Source of the DNA: JAYEHL01 sp041653935 | GTDB taxonomy: Bacteria > Chloroflexota > Dehalococcoidia > E44-bin15 | NCBI GenBank assembly: GCA_041653935.1 | Contig: JBAZEO010000001.1 | Coordinates: forward strand, 310,001 to 374,000 | Length of the DNA: 64,000 bases | Direction: 5' to 3' | The notes under the pieces: model-generated | Database searches by the model: none | What the model saw: the letters and a program-made list of their open reading frames with translations, nothing else | What the model was told of the DNA's origin: nothing | Made by a program: the position numbers and the translations under genes | Shown here: positions 40,708 to 48,994 of the stretch, one piece after another | How the letters are laid out: each line of letters opens with the position of its first letter | Position numbering within the stretch: the first letter of the stretch is position 1

Positions 40708-41341
40708 ACTTCTTCCGGTCTTTGCTCATCTCATGCGGCACCTGCCTCAGCAGCTCGATTATCTTGTCGCCCTCTTCCCAGAAGACACCCCATGTCTTGC
40801 CGCCGTCGTAAAGGTCTATCTTAAAGCAGGACAGCTCTTTGAGGCGCTTAGATGTTTCCGCAAATATCTGGTCCAGCCGAGGATCGATATTGACCCCCAG
40901 TTCGGCGCGGAACTGCTGTACCCGGGCCATGGCCTTATTGATGATGGTGATACCATTGTTGAAGCTGGTAAAAGTACTGCCGCCGCGCTCAACGCTCCAG
41001 TCCACATCCAGGTGTCTCAAGAAAGTATCAAAGCGTCCCTTGAGCGACTTGAGCGCCGACTCCGTCATCTCAACATTGACTTTCGATGTATCGAATACGA
41101 TCTTCGACGCGGCGTAGGGATCGAGCTTTTCCAGCTTTTTGAAGGCCTTTTCCAAAGTATTGATAGCCTCACCCAGCTCCTTGAGCACCGCCTCGTCCGG
41201 CCCCTTCTTCTTCACCAGCGTCGATTTGCCTATGGTATCAAAGCCCGCCGTCACCTTGACCTTTAGCTCCGCGAGCTTAGCGACGGCTTCGGAGCACTCC
41301 TTCAGCGCCTGCTTATATTCTTTCTCGATATCCTCAACCAC
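40706..41341 (-). CDS. Hypothetical helical / coiled-coil protein, 211 aa
   Basis: No family is recognised. The product is soluble and helical, with heptad-like regions at about 1-30 and 50-72, and a possible four-helix arrangement. It begins at GTG 41341, preceded by AAGGAGATAATAAC. It is convergent with the Lon-like gene. No catalytic motif is visible. Confidence 0.7.
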   Translation of the reverse strand: MVEDIEKEYKQALKECSEAVAKLAELKVKVTAGFDTIGKSTLVKKKGPDEAVLKELGEAINTLEKAFKKLEKLDPYAASKIVFDTSKVNVEMTESALKSLKGRFDTFLRHLDVDWSVERGGSTFTSFNNGITIINKAMARVQQFRAELGVNIDPRLDQIFAETSKRLKELSCFKIDLYDGGKTWGVFWEEGDKIIELLRQVPHEMSKDRKK

Positions 41342-41465
41342 GTTATTATCTCCTTTAATCGCCCGCGTCCATCTATAAAATACGAATAAACTATAGCGAA
41401 CTTTTATCGCATTCAGGTAGATTACAACGAGTGGACACCATTGTCAATCATTTTAGAGAGGTGTA

Positions 41466-41654
41466 TCAATCTTTCTTCTGATAGCTGCAGAAGGTGGACT
41501 TCCATGACGCAGCCCAGTTGACCGTCTTCGGCTTCTCATTGCGCATGGCTATGGACTTCATCTCAAAATAGTGTTCCGCGACAAAGTGCTCCTTGAGCCC
41601 CTGCTGCTCGGCGCATTCGATTTTGCAGTAGGGACATTTCCACGCTACCGACAT
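41466..41654 (-). CDS. Small C2H2-type zinc-finger protein
   Basis: The 62-aa product has CPYCKIEC...LKEHFVAEHYF, a CxxC followed by H-x4-H, which fits a single zinc finger. ATG 41654 follows GAGGAGATCAT; the open frame extends upstream to 41744 but lacks a ribosome site there. Role unknown. Confidence 0.7.
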   Translation of the reverse strand: MSVAWKCPYCKIECAEQQGLKEHFVAEHYFEMKSIAMRNEKPKTVNWAASWKSTFCSYQKKD

Positions 41655-41824
41655 ATGATCTCCTCTATAATAACTCACACGTAAATTCGATATATACATC
41701 AAGAATAATTTGAATACTGTCCTCCAATCAAGTGGAAGATGCAAGCGTTAAATATGCGGAGACTGAAAAGCACAACAAAAGAAAAACATATAAAGGAGGA
41801 AACTATCTTGAAGCTGTTTTGTAT

Positions 41825-41899
41825 TGGAGCGGGAGACGGGACTCGAACCCGCGACACCCTGCTTGGAAGGCAGGAACTCTACCACTGAGTTACTCCCGC
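41825..41899 (-). tRNA. tRNA-Gly (anticodon UCC), CCA encoded
   Basis: On the minus strand: acceptor GCGGGAG/CTCCCGC with discriminator U, anticodon stem CCTGC/GCAGG with loop CTTCCAA giving TCC, T arm GCGGG TTCGAGT CCCGT. CCA is encoded. Confidence 0.94.
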
Positions 41900-41983
41900 G
41901 AAACACGTAGCTATTTTATACTTAATGATGAGATGTGTCAAAAAGAGGGCTTCTTCTTGAAGGTATTTTCGACTATAAGTGGC

Positions 41984-43192
41984 TCATCCCCATATGGAAT
42001 TAATGATCTTGGTCCTTATAACCCCATGCACGGGCAGCAGCGCCGATATGACGGACACGGCAAAGAGCAGCAGGGCGGTGCGGATCAACACGAACGATGA
42101 TATCCGCAAGAAGACATCGCCGAAGGGGAAGTGGAACGGGTAGTGCGCTTCCAGCGGTATTATGCCGAACCTGTAGATCAGCATAGCCAATGCCAGCGCA
42201 ATAATAGAATAGAAAATCGCGCGAATTATATATGATAACGTAATAGATGCGGGTGTTATGCCGATAGCCCGCTGAATGCCTATCTGGCGTTTCCTGTGCG
42301 CCACATCGATATAGGTAACGATAAAGATAGTGATGCCTGCAACCATCAGGTTCACAGCATCGATGATTATCTCGATGATCTTGAAGCTCCCTGTCATGCT
42401 GTCAACGAGTCCGGCGTGGTCCTCCCATGTCGTCACCCTGAGCCCATCCGCCGTGCTTACTATCTGACTGGTTATCTCATCGGTATCGGCACCTTCTATG
42501 GTTTTGACATATATAGCGCTGGCGTTATTAGCCAAAAGCGGGGCCACCGTTTCAAACTCCCTCTCCGAGACGTAGGACTGCAGGTCCGTTTGAATGAACT
42601 CAGTGTAGAAGATGCCCTTGACCGTATACTCCTTCTCGACGTTATTGGTATAGGTAACGGATACTATATCTCCCGCGTGCACATTCTGGAGCGACCTGGC
42701 ATAAAGCTCAAGGTCCGACCTGTCGGCGCCGGCTATTTGAATACCGAGAACTATGGTATCGACATCGTCGGCATCCAAATAGCTTCCTTCTACAATAGAA
42801 TCGGCAATAGTAAAGACGGCAGCCTCCGTATCCGGCCATACCCCGTAGACGGCGGCGCCGAGATATTTGCCCCCGTGTTCTATTTCCGCCCCCAGATAGT
42901 TCCTCGCCGTGGCGGACTCAATGCCTTCGATTTGTTCTATCTCCGTCAGGAGATGTTCGATATCTGCTATATAGTGGCTGGCTCCATCAGATTCTATGAC
43001 GATATCGCTGGAATATGTATTAATAAGCTTATCGTTGGCCCCCCACGCCAGACCATCGAGCAACCCCGGCACGAATACTAGGTTCAATGCCACCAGTATC
43101 AAAATAAGCATGGTAAGCAGTGCTATCCTGAAGTTGCCCTTTGTGACCGAGGTGAATGCCAGAAGGATGGCAACCCTTAGCGATCCTACCAT
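41984..43192 (-). CDS. FtsX/MacB-type ABC transporter permease
   Basis: The 402-aa product has one N-terminal helix (about 22-44), a long extracytoplasmic domain (45-270) and three C-terminal helices (about 278-300, 325-350, 370-392), the FtsX/LolC/MacB topology. AHRKRQIGIQRAIGITPASI is the typical cytoplasmic coupling motif. It overlaps the ATPase gene by 7 bases. Such systems export lipoproteins or peptides, or transmit signals across the membrane. Confidence 0.88.
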   Translation of the reverse strand: MVGSLRVAILLAFTSVTKGNFRIALLTMLILILVALNLVFVPGLLDGLAWGANDKLINTYSSDIVIESDGASHYIADIEHLLTEIEQIEGIESATARNYLGAEIEHGGKYLGAAVYGVWPDTEAAVFTIADSIVEGSYLDADDVDTIVLGIQIAGADRSDLELYARSLQNVHAGDIVSVTYTNNVEKEYTVKGIFYTEFIQTDLQSYVSEREFETVAPLLANNASAIYVKTIEGADTDEITSQIVSTADGLRVTTWEDHAGLVDSMTGSFKIIEIIIDAVNLMVAGITIFIVTYIDVAHRKRQIGIQRAIGITPASITLSYIIRAIFYSIIALALAMLIYRFGIIPLEAHYPFHFPFGDVFLRISSFVLIRTALLLFAVSVISALLPVHGVIRTKIINSIWG

Positions 43193-43872
43193 TCCGACCC
43201 GCCGTCCTGCGCGATAATCCTGCCGTCGCCCAGCGTCAGCACACGGCTGGCGTACTGCTTATCACCGGGGTCATGTGAGACAAAGATAATCGTTATCTTC
43301 ATATCCTGGTTGAGATTGGCAAGGGTCTCCATCACTATGCCGCTCGATATGGTATCCAGGTTAGCGCAGGGCTCGTCGGCCAGCAGGACCTTCGGGCTGT
43401 TGATCAAAGCTCGAGCGATGGCCACCCGCTGCTGCTCCCCGCCAGAGAGTTCCCTGGGATAATGAAGCACCCTTCTGCCTAGACCAACCATCCTCAACAA
43501 ATCGATAGCGCGTTTCCTGTAGTCGCTTCCTCTGTTATTAAGCATCATGCCCGGAAGATATACATTCTGGTACGCGGTAAGCTCGCCGAGCAGGGCATAT
43601 TCCTGAAAGACGTAACCAAGATACCTCAGGCGCAGCCCGGCCCTGATGCCCTCCGTCAGTCTGGTAACCTCATCTCTGCCAAGGAATATTTTTCCTCTTG
43701 TCGGCAGGTCCAACAAACCCATCTGCCTGAGCAGCGTCGATTTCCCCGAGCCGCTCTTGCCCATGATGGCCAGCATATCACCCCTAGCCACGTTGAAGGA
43801 AACATCGTCCAGGGCTCTGACCTTCACCCGGCCCATATCATATGTTTTGGTCAGTTTTTGCACTTTGATCAT
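43186..43872 (-). CDS. LolD/MacB-type ABC transporter ATPase
   Basis: The 228-aa ATPase has Walker A GKSGSGKST (38-46), signature LSGGEQQRV, Walker B VLLADEPCANLD and the H-loop SHD. RALDDVSFNVARGDML near the start is typical of the MacB/LolD group. It is the first gene of a two-gene operon with the FtsX-like permease. Confidence 0.94.
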   Translation of the reverse strand: MIKVQKLTKTYDMGRVKVRALDDVSFNVARGDMLAIMGKSGSGKSTLLRQMGLLDLPTRGKIFLGRDEVTRLTEGIRAGLRLRYLGYVFQEYALLGELTAYQNVYLPGMMLNNRGSDYRKRAIDLLRMVGLGRRVLHYPRELSGGEQQRVAIARALINSPKVLLADEPCANLDTISSGIVMETLANLNQDMKITIIFVSHDPGDKQYASRVLTLGDGRIIAQDGGSEW

Positions 43873-44105
43873 GTATGAACTAAGCCTCTCGACAATCTTC
43901 AGATATCGTCCGAGATTAGTTTACTGTCTGGTAAAAGATAACAGAAAATCGGATATTTTAACAATACTGAAAGAAAGATCGAAGACATAAGGAATCAGAA
44001 TCTCTTGAAGAGGCCGGTAAGTTGCAGCTATTTTGAATATTCAGACGTTGAGCAAAATTCCCAGAGGTAATTTTATCAGATATGTTTTGCTTATCCGTAC
44101 TGGCT

Positions 44106-44420
44106 CTACAGTTTCATATTCAGCAGAGTAACCCTGTCGTTCACCCGTTTTGCCGCTTCACGACGGGTAACTGAATTGGACAAGTCCTTTGCCAGCTTCT
44201 CATCTTCTACTACATCAGTAAGCCAGTTGCTGAAGTCGTGTTTCTCATCGTTTGAATGATAGAGAAAGGTCTCATCCGACATGTTGGCAAGGCCGTCACT
44301 CAAATCCCTAATGTTCTTGAATACGCGCCCATCGTTGCACCAGAAAGCACGATCCTCGGGAACATCAGCCAATAGTTTCTCCGCATCCTGTCTTGTAACC
44401 TTTATCTTGTACATTGCCAA
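44106..44420 (-). CDS. DUF5752-like small protein
   Basis: The 104-aa product reads FWCNDGRVFKNIRDLSDGLANMSDETFLYHSNDEKHDFSNWLTDVVEDEKLAKDLSN, which resembles the DUF5752 pattern (NDG, LxxxLxxM, F.YH, NDF..W). It is soluble; function unknown. GGGGAGGGTTTGGCA precedes the ATG. It stands alone between the ABC exporter and the PEBP gene. Confidence 0.7.
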   Translation of the reverse strand: MAMYKIKVTRQDAEKLLADVPEDRAFWCNDGRVFKNIRDLSDGLANMSDETFLYHSNDEKHDFSNWLTDVVEDEKLAKDLSNSVTRREAAKRVNDRVTLLNMKL

Positions 44421-44545
44421 ACCCTCCCCAAAGTTAATAGCTTGTGACCATATATTTTATTGATAGATGATGTAGCTGATAGGCGCCTATTATACTACTT
44501 TTTTAATTTGTTGTCCTGTATATTTGTCCTCAATCTTATTCTCTA

Positions 44546-45040
44546 TCATTTAGGCAGAGGCTTTTTAGCCGGCCCAAATACCCCCATCAATTTTGCTGAC
44601 GCGATACTATAAGCTTTAACTGCGGACATAAATTCCTCATAAGTTGCATCTTTAGCTAATCCCAGATTTTCTTTATTCAAAGCATATAGAGTAAATTCAT
44701 ATCGATGAGCCTTATCAACCGGCCATGGAGGACCATAAGAACCGAAAGCAGGATTGCCATAAGTGGCATAAGTATTAGGTATACACTTAGAACCTTTAGG
44801 CAGAGAGCCTTCCTTGAATTCATTGACATTGGCAGAAATGTTATAAACTGCCCAGTGTAAGAAGAAGCCGCCATATGCAGGCGGTACATCAAGATCCAGC
44901 ATGGTTAATGCATAACTTCTTGTGCTGGAAGAAGGCGCACCACTCCATTTCAAAGGCGGAGAAATATGGGCGCCATCTATTGTGTACTTATCCGGAATTC
45001 GACCGCCGAACGTAAATGCAGGGGATGTAAAAGTGAGCAT
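44546..45040 (-). CDS. YbhB/YbcL family PEBP-like protein
   Basis: The 164-aa protein belongs to the phosphatidylethanolamine-binding/Raf-kinase-inhibitor-like family: ISPPLKWSGAPSSTRSYALTMLDLDVP-like anion-site region, FLHWAVYNIS and YGPPWPVDKAHRYEFTLYALN. Bacterial members are cytoplasmic or periplasmic ligand-binding proteins of uncertain role. No signal peptide is present. Confidence 0.9.
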   Translation of the reverse strand: MLTFTSPAFTFGGRIPDKYTIDGAHISPPLKWSGAPSSSTRSYALTMLDLDVPPAYGGFFLHWAVYNISANVNEFKEGSLPKGSKCIPNTYATYGNPAFGSYGPPWPVDKAHRYEFTLYALNKENLGLAKDATYEEFMSAVKAYSIASAKLMGVFGPAKKPLPK

Positions 45041-45242
45041 AAATGGCCTCCATTAAATCTATAATAAATACTCTCACGGGCAATACTCTATCCCACGCGG
45101 TATATCTTGTCAAGCACAACACTTGACATAACTATGGCATAAAATATCGTTAACAATATCAATGCCTGCTATTTGCACAGCGTCATCGATGCAGATATAA
45201 TTCGAATCGGGTAATAAACAGCAGGCGATTAAGGGAGGTTTT

Positions 45243-45572
45243 ATGCCTGGGTATAAACATCCTTGCCGTTACTGTGACAAACTGATACCACCGGATTCAG
45301 CCGTATGCCCTATATGTGGAAAGGTAAATCCACTCGGGCCCTTAAGATGTCCCAAATGCCAATCTCAGATCGATAAGGGCTGGAAGAAATGCAGCCATTG
45401 CGGCCTGTCGCTGGAAATTACCTGCCCGAAGTGCGGCAAAGCGAACTTCCTTGGGGATTACTGCCAGAGCTGCAACGCACGACTGACGGTTATATGTCCC
45501 AATCGCAAATGCAAGACCGAGCAAGTACCCATCGGTGATAAGTGTATTAAATGCGGTAAATCATTGAAATAA
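45243..45572 (+). CDS. Zinc-ribbon repeat protein, 109 aa
   Basis: The product has seven CxxC pairs (CRYC, CPIC, CPKC, CSHC, CPKC, CQSC, and CIKC at the end), enough for three to four zinc ribbons. GGGAGG precedes the ATG. It ends 10 bases before another zinc-ribbon gene, so the two form an operon. Function unknown; these proteins may act as scaffolds or nucleic-acid binders. Confidence 0.82.
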   Translation: MPGYKHPCRYCDKLIPPDSAVCPICGKVNPLGPLRCPKCQSQIDKGWKKCSHCGLSLEITCPKCGKANFLGDYCQSCNARLTVICPNRKCKTEQVPIGDKCIKCGKSLK

Positions 45573-45582
45573 GGGGGGTAAC

Positions 45583-46251
45583 ATGAGTCTGCAACCTTTC
45601 ACCAGCAATTTCGAGGATAACAGCACCAACGCAGGGTTCCAGTTCACATTCTACTGTGATCTCTGCCGTGAAGGCTATAAAACCGGTTTCATAGAATCAA
45701 AGACCTATAAGAAGGGACGCTTCTTTAAAGGGCTTGGGAGTTTTGTCGATGCCGCCACTCAGGCCACAGGCAAGTTTTCCAATGCCGGTTCTGGCATGCA
45801 GCGTGGCACCGATGCCATCAGTCAGAAATTCGAGGGCATGACCCCCGACTGGCATAAGGAACATGAGAAAGCCTTCGAAGTAGCCCAGAACGAAGCGAAA
45901 GGACATTTCCAGCGTTGCCCCCGTTGCAAGAAATACGTCTGCGAGAACGACTGGAACGAGCAGGAAGGGCTCTGTGTTGAGGAGGCGCCTCGTGAGAGCA
46001 CCGAGGTCGCTGCTTCCCGTGCGGAGAAAATGGTGGCTGATATAAAGGCAAAGGCATCACAAACAGAGGTATTCAAAGGAGAAGTTGAGAGCAGACAGAC
46101 GCTCTGCCCGCTATGCGCTAAGCCTGCCGGTACAGGCAAGTTCTGCAATAATTGCGGTGCGCCGCTGGGATTAACGAAATGTCCCAAGTGCGGGGCCAAG
46201 AGCCCGGCCGGAACGCGGTTCTGCGGCGATTGCGGCGCCAAGTTCGAATGA
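45583..46251 (+). CDS. Zinc-ribbon protein, 222 aa
   Basis: The N-terminal part has CDLC (residues 25-28) and CPRC...C; a long linker follows, then two double zinc ribbons at the C-terminus (CPLC, CNNC, CPKC, CGDC). GFKGLGSFVDAATQATGKFSNAGSGMQRGTD-like low-complexity segments suggest a flexible or membrane-associated middle. It is co-transcribed with the 109-aa zinc-ribbon gene after GGGGGG, and ends 3 bases before the convergent hypB. Confidence 0.8.
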   Translation: MSLQPFTSNFEDNSTNAGFQFTFYCDLCREGYKTGFIESKTYKKGRFFKGLGSFVDAATQATGKFSNAGSGMQRGTDAISQKFEGMTPDWHKEHEKAFEVAQNEAKGHFQRCPRCKKYVCENDWNEQEGLCVEEAPRESTEVAASRAEKMVADIKAKASQTEVFKGEVESRQTLCPLCAKPAGTGKFCNNCGAPLGLTKCPKCGAKSPAGTRFCGDCGAKFE

Positions 46252-46254
46252 AAA

Positions 46255-46917
46255 CTACGGCTTTCTAACCGATGGACTTTCCTGGCCCTTAATCCATTCC
46301 AGCCACTGCTTGATTCCCTGTCCGGTAGTGCAGGATATCTCTATGACCTCGACTTTATCATTAAGCCCCTTGACAGCCTTCCTGTAAGCGTTCAGATCGA
46401 AGTTGGAGTAGGGCAGCAGATCGATTTTGTTCACCAGTATCACATCGGCGACCGTGAACATCAGGGGATACTTCAGCGGCTTATCGTGGCCCTCGGGGAC
46501 GCTGGCGATGACGAGGTTCTTGTGCGTGCCGATCTTGAACTCGGCGGTGCAGATGAGGTTGCCTATATTCTCGATGAACAGGATATCGATATCACCGAGC
46601 GGCATCTCCTTGAGCGCCCGCTGCACCATATTGGCATCAAGATGGCACTCGCCTCCGGTGTTGATCTGAAAGACGGGCACGTTCTCTTTCGCTATCCTGT
46701 CCGCATCTATGCGCGATTGGACGTCGCCCTCGATAACCCCGATCCTTACCTTATTCTTAAGGCCGCTGATGGTCTGCAGGATCACGCTCGTTTTACCGGC
46801 GCCCGGGGATGCCATTACGTTTACAGCAAACACACCCTTTTTATCGAGCAGTTTCCGATTCTCCTGCGCGATGCGATCGTTGGCACTGAGTATATCTTTG
46901 AGCACCTTTATTTCCAT
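46255..46917 (-). CDS. hypB: Hydrogenase nickel-incorporation GTPase HypB
   Basis: HypB inserts nickel into NiFe hydrogenase (and sometimes urease) with GTP hydrolysis. The 220-aa product has P-loop ASPGAGKTS, IGVIEGDVQSRIDADRI, NTGGECHLDANMV, FIENIGNL and the G4 motif VNKIDL. It lacks an N-terminal His-rich stretch. It follows hypA by 3 bases. No hydrogenase structural gene is in the window. Confidence 0.95.
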   Translation of the reverse strand: MEIKVLKDILSANDRIAQENRKLLDKKGVFAVNVMASPGAGKTSVILQTISGLKNKVRIGVIEGDVQSRIDADRIAKENVPVFQINTGGECHLDANMVQRALKEMPLGDIDILFIENIGNLICTAEFKIGTHKNLVIASVPEGHDKPLKYPLMFTVADVILVNKIDLLPYSNFDLNAYRKAVKGLNDKVEVIEISCTTGQGIKQWLEWIKGQESPSVRKP

Positions 46918-46920
46918 ATA

Positions 46921-47262
46921 TCAGTCCACCTCAATGCTTTCTACAAAAAGCTCCATCCCTTTTATAAGCTGAATATTGTTGCTCTGGCATTTCGGGCATA
47001 TCCAGTCTAACTTTTCGATAATGAACTCATGTCCGCAATCACGGCAACGGCCCTGGGTAGGAACCCTCTTGAACGACAGCTTGGCCTCCTCGGCGATGGT
47101 CCCCTTGCTGAGCTGCTCGTAGTAGAACTGCATGCACTCATCGACGAAGCCGCTCAGTTCTCCGGCTACGACATTAACCTTCAGCACCTTCTTGGCCCCG
47201 GACTTCTGCGCATGCTCCAGCACGAGATTGACAAGGCCCTGCGTTATAGCCAGCTCATGCAT
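46921..47262 (-). CDS. hypA: Hydrogenase maturation nickel chaperone HypA
   Basis: The 113-aa HypA begins MHELAITQGLVNLVLEHA, where His2 binds nickel, and has two CxxC-type zinc pairs (CRDC and CPKC) in its ribbon domain. It hands nickel to HypB. The hypA-hypB pair is a two-gene operon followed downstream by the convergent zinc-ribbon genes. Confidence 0.95.
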   Translation of the reverse strand: MHELAITQGLVNLVLEHAQKSGAKKVLKVNVVAGELSGFVDECMQFYYEQLSKGTIAEEAKLSFKRVPTQGRCRDCGHEFIIEKLDWICPKCQSNNIQLIKGMELFVESIEVD

Positions 47263-47391
47263 ATTAAGATTATCAACCCCCTGTATCCCCCACTCATGGG
47301 GGAATTTTCTAAATAGGGGACACCCCTAAAACCCTGACAGGAGATGAGTCTCCTGTACCTCTTTTTTAATGTCGACGAACGGCCGATTTAT

Positions 47392-47422
47392 CCGAACCTC
47401 CTGTCAGTCCCCCATACGTTGG
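47392..47422 (+). repeat. Dispersed intergenic repeat, copy B
   Basis: CCGAACCTCCTGTCAG then TCCCCCATACGTTGG; two or three differences from copies C and D. Confidence 0.75.
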
Positions 47423-47429
47423 TTTTTAG

Positions 47430-47484
47430 GTAGGGGCGACCCTCGTGGTCGCCCACAGCGGGCAGGTACAAGACCTGCCCCTAC
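47430..47484. repeat. 55-bp element with terminal inverted repeat and two hairpins
   Basis: The ends GTAGGGGC and GCCCCTAC are inverted repeats. Inside are GGGCGACC-CTCGT-GGTCGCCC and GGGCAGGT-ACAAG-ACCTGCCC. Dispersed palindromes of this style (GTAGGGGC...GCCCCTAC) occur in several anaerobes. A partial CGTAGGGGCGA is also at 18789. Confidence 0.7.
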
Positions 47485-47561
47485 ATATGGACACCACCAA
47501 ACCCCCGCCAGAGGGCAACCCCTCTGGACTTCCCCATTCCGAACGTCTCATTTTACCTTAT

Positions 47562-47598
47562 AAAAAAGTAAGGGGGAAGCACTTGATGCTTCCCCCTT
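47562..47598 (-). terminator. Intrinsic terminator of the rubrerythrin-like gene
   Basis: AAGGGGGAAGCA and TGCTTCCCCCTT form a perfect 12-bp stem with loop CTTGA. The A-run at 47562-47567 gives TTTTTT on the minus strand. Confidence 0.92.
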
Positions 47599-47641
47599 CG
47601 TAAACATGCGTTAAGAAGAGTGTTTACCTTTGAGCAACTAA

Positions 47642-48097
47642 TCACCACGTCTCAGAAAAAGCTGTGTTCGAGTAGAGGTATTCAACCTTTTCCTTGTGTT
47701 TGAGTTCCTCTTTGGCCATGGTAAGAAGCATATCCTTCACCTTGCCCGCAGGCTGCGCAGCCGCAAGCCCCTTATAGAGGTTGTGTGAATTAAGCTCACG
47801 GTGAGCGGCGATGAGATACACGTCTTTCGTTTTCAGATCGCCTTTGATGTCAGGTTTGTCGACATACTCGGCAACCTTATAATCGATAGTATCTTCCATG
47901 GTCAGCGATTTTTTGAATGATCCGTCGCGATAGGAAACAAGCAATTCTTTGTGCTTTTTCTCTTCCGCAGCCATAGAGGTGAGGGCTGTCTTTGCGTCTT
48001 TATCCTTCACCTTTTTTGCCAGATCGGTATAAAAAAGATTAGCGTCCTCTTCACTCTGGATGGCTTTTGCAATTACGGTTCCAAGTTCATCTGCCAT
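47642..48097 (-). CDS. Ferritin-like / rubrerythrin-type protein
   Basis: The 151-aa protein has two diiron-type motif sets: AIQSEEDANLFYTDLAKK and MAAEEKKHKELL, then AAHRELNSHNLYKGLAA and MAKEELKHKEKVEYLY, a four-helix ferritin-like bundle with ExxH metal ligands. There is no rubredoxin domain. It probably protects against peroxide or stores iron in this anaerobe. ATG 48097 follows AGGGGGG; TTG 48103 is less likely. Confidence 0.87.
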   Translation of the reverse strand: MADELGTVIAKAIQSEEDANLFYTDLAKKVKDKDAKTALTSMAAEEKKHKELLVSYRDGSFKKSLTMEDTIDYKVAEYVDKPDIKGDLKTKDVYLIAAHRELNSHNLYKGLAAAQPAGKVKDMLLTMAKEELKHKEKVEYLYSNTAFSETW

Positions 48098-48160
48098 ATT
48101 CAACCCCCCTCATACAATATCGCCTTGATTTATTATCCGGCCACTTATATCGCTATAAAA

Positions 48161-48994
48161 CTAGATCTCTTCACCCAGTTCCTTTAATTTCTGGTAAGAG
48201 TATACAGGGCCATCAAAACAGACGTATTTTTCGCCGATGTTGCAATGACCACACTTGCCCAGCCCGCACTCCATCCTTCTTTCCATAGTGGTGATTATCC
48301 TGTCTCCGGCAAAACCCATCTTCAGCAGGTCCAGGATGACGAAGTGTATCATTATCGGTGGCCCGCAAACAAAGGCCACTGTGCTCTTAAGGTCTAGCTT
48401 TATCTTAGGCAGCAGCGAACCGACAACACCGACATTGGCTTTCCAGCATTTTTCAGGATCGGTATCAACAGTCATCAGCACTTCGCTGTTGGGAACCTTG
48501 CCCCATTTATCCAGGTCGTCCAGGAAGCACATCATCTTGGGATACCTGCAGCCATAGAGGATGTTTATCTTATTGAATTTCTTTCGCTCCGCGAACATCT
48601 GGTTGATCAAGGATCGAAGCGGCGCCAGGCCGATGCCGCCGGCCACGTAGAGGATATCCTTGCCGGCAACCTCATCGAACGGGAATGTATTGCCGTAAGG
48701 GCCTCTGAAACCGATGACATCACCCTCCTTTTTAAGGTGCATGGCGCGGCTGACCTTGCCAACGCCGGCCACGCTCAACTCCAGGTAGCCTTTCATCGAC
48801 GGCGACGATGTTATGGAGATAGGAGCCTCGCCGACGCCGAAGATGGTTACCTCACCGAACTGTCCGGGGCGATACTCAAAGGACTTACGCATTTTCGCAT
48901 CATTGAATTCCAAAGTGAATGTCTTGATGTTCTCGGCTTCATCTCGAACCTTTTTTATAGTTATCAAATGAGGAGCATAAATATTCTCTGTCAT
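48161..48994 (-). CDS. FAD/NAD(P)-binding electron-transfer subunit (hydrogenase-gamma / AsrB-like)
   Basis: The 277-aa subunit has a ferredoxin-reductase FAD domain (EYRPGQFGEVTIFG, EAPISITSSP), an NAD domain (LYVAGGIGLAPLRSLI, FVCGPPIMIHF) and a C-terminal [2Fe-2S] motif CGLGKCGHCNIGEKYVC. This is the gamma-subunit architecture of sulfhydrogenases and anaerobic sulfite reductases. The start overlaps the stop of the previous gene (ATGA), so it is coupled. It would link the formate dehydrogenase to NAD(P)H. Confidence 0.88.
   Translation of the reverse strand: MTENIYAPHLITIKKVRDEAENIKTFTLEFNDAKMRKSFEYRPGQFGEVTIFGVGEAPISITSSPSMKGYLELSVAGVGKVSRAMHLKKEGDVIGFRGPYGNTFPFDEVAGKDILYVAGGIGLAPLRSLINQMFAERKKFNKINILYGCRYPKMMCFLDDLDKWGKVPNSEVLMTVDTDPEKCWKANVGVVGSLLPKIKLDLKSTVAFVCGPPIMIHFVILDLLKMGFAGDRIITTMERRMECGLGKCGHCNIGEKYVCFDGPVYSYQKLKELGEEI

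Larger units (their letters stand above)
47263..47641. other. Repeat-rich intergenic stretch
   Basis: No gene. In order it holds a TCCCCC/GGGGGA hairpin (47286-47303), an ACAGGAGA/TCTCCTGT hairpin (47337-47356), dispersed-repeat copy B (47392-47422), a 55-bp double-hairpin element (47430-47484), an AGAGG/CCTCT hairpin near 47512 and the terminator of the rubrerythrin-like gene. Confidence 0.65.
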
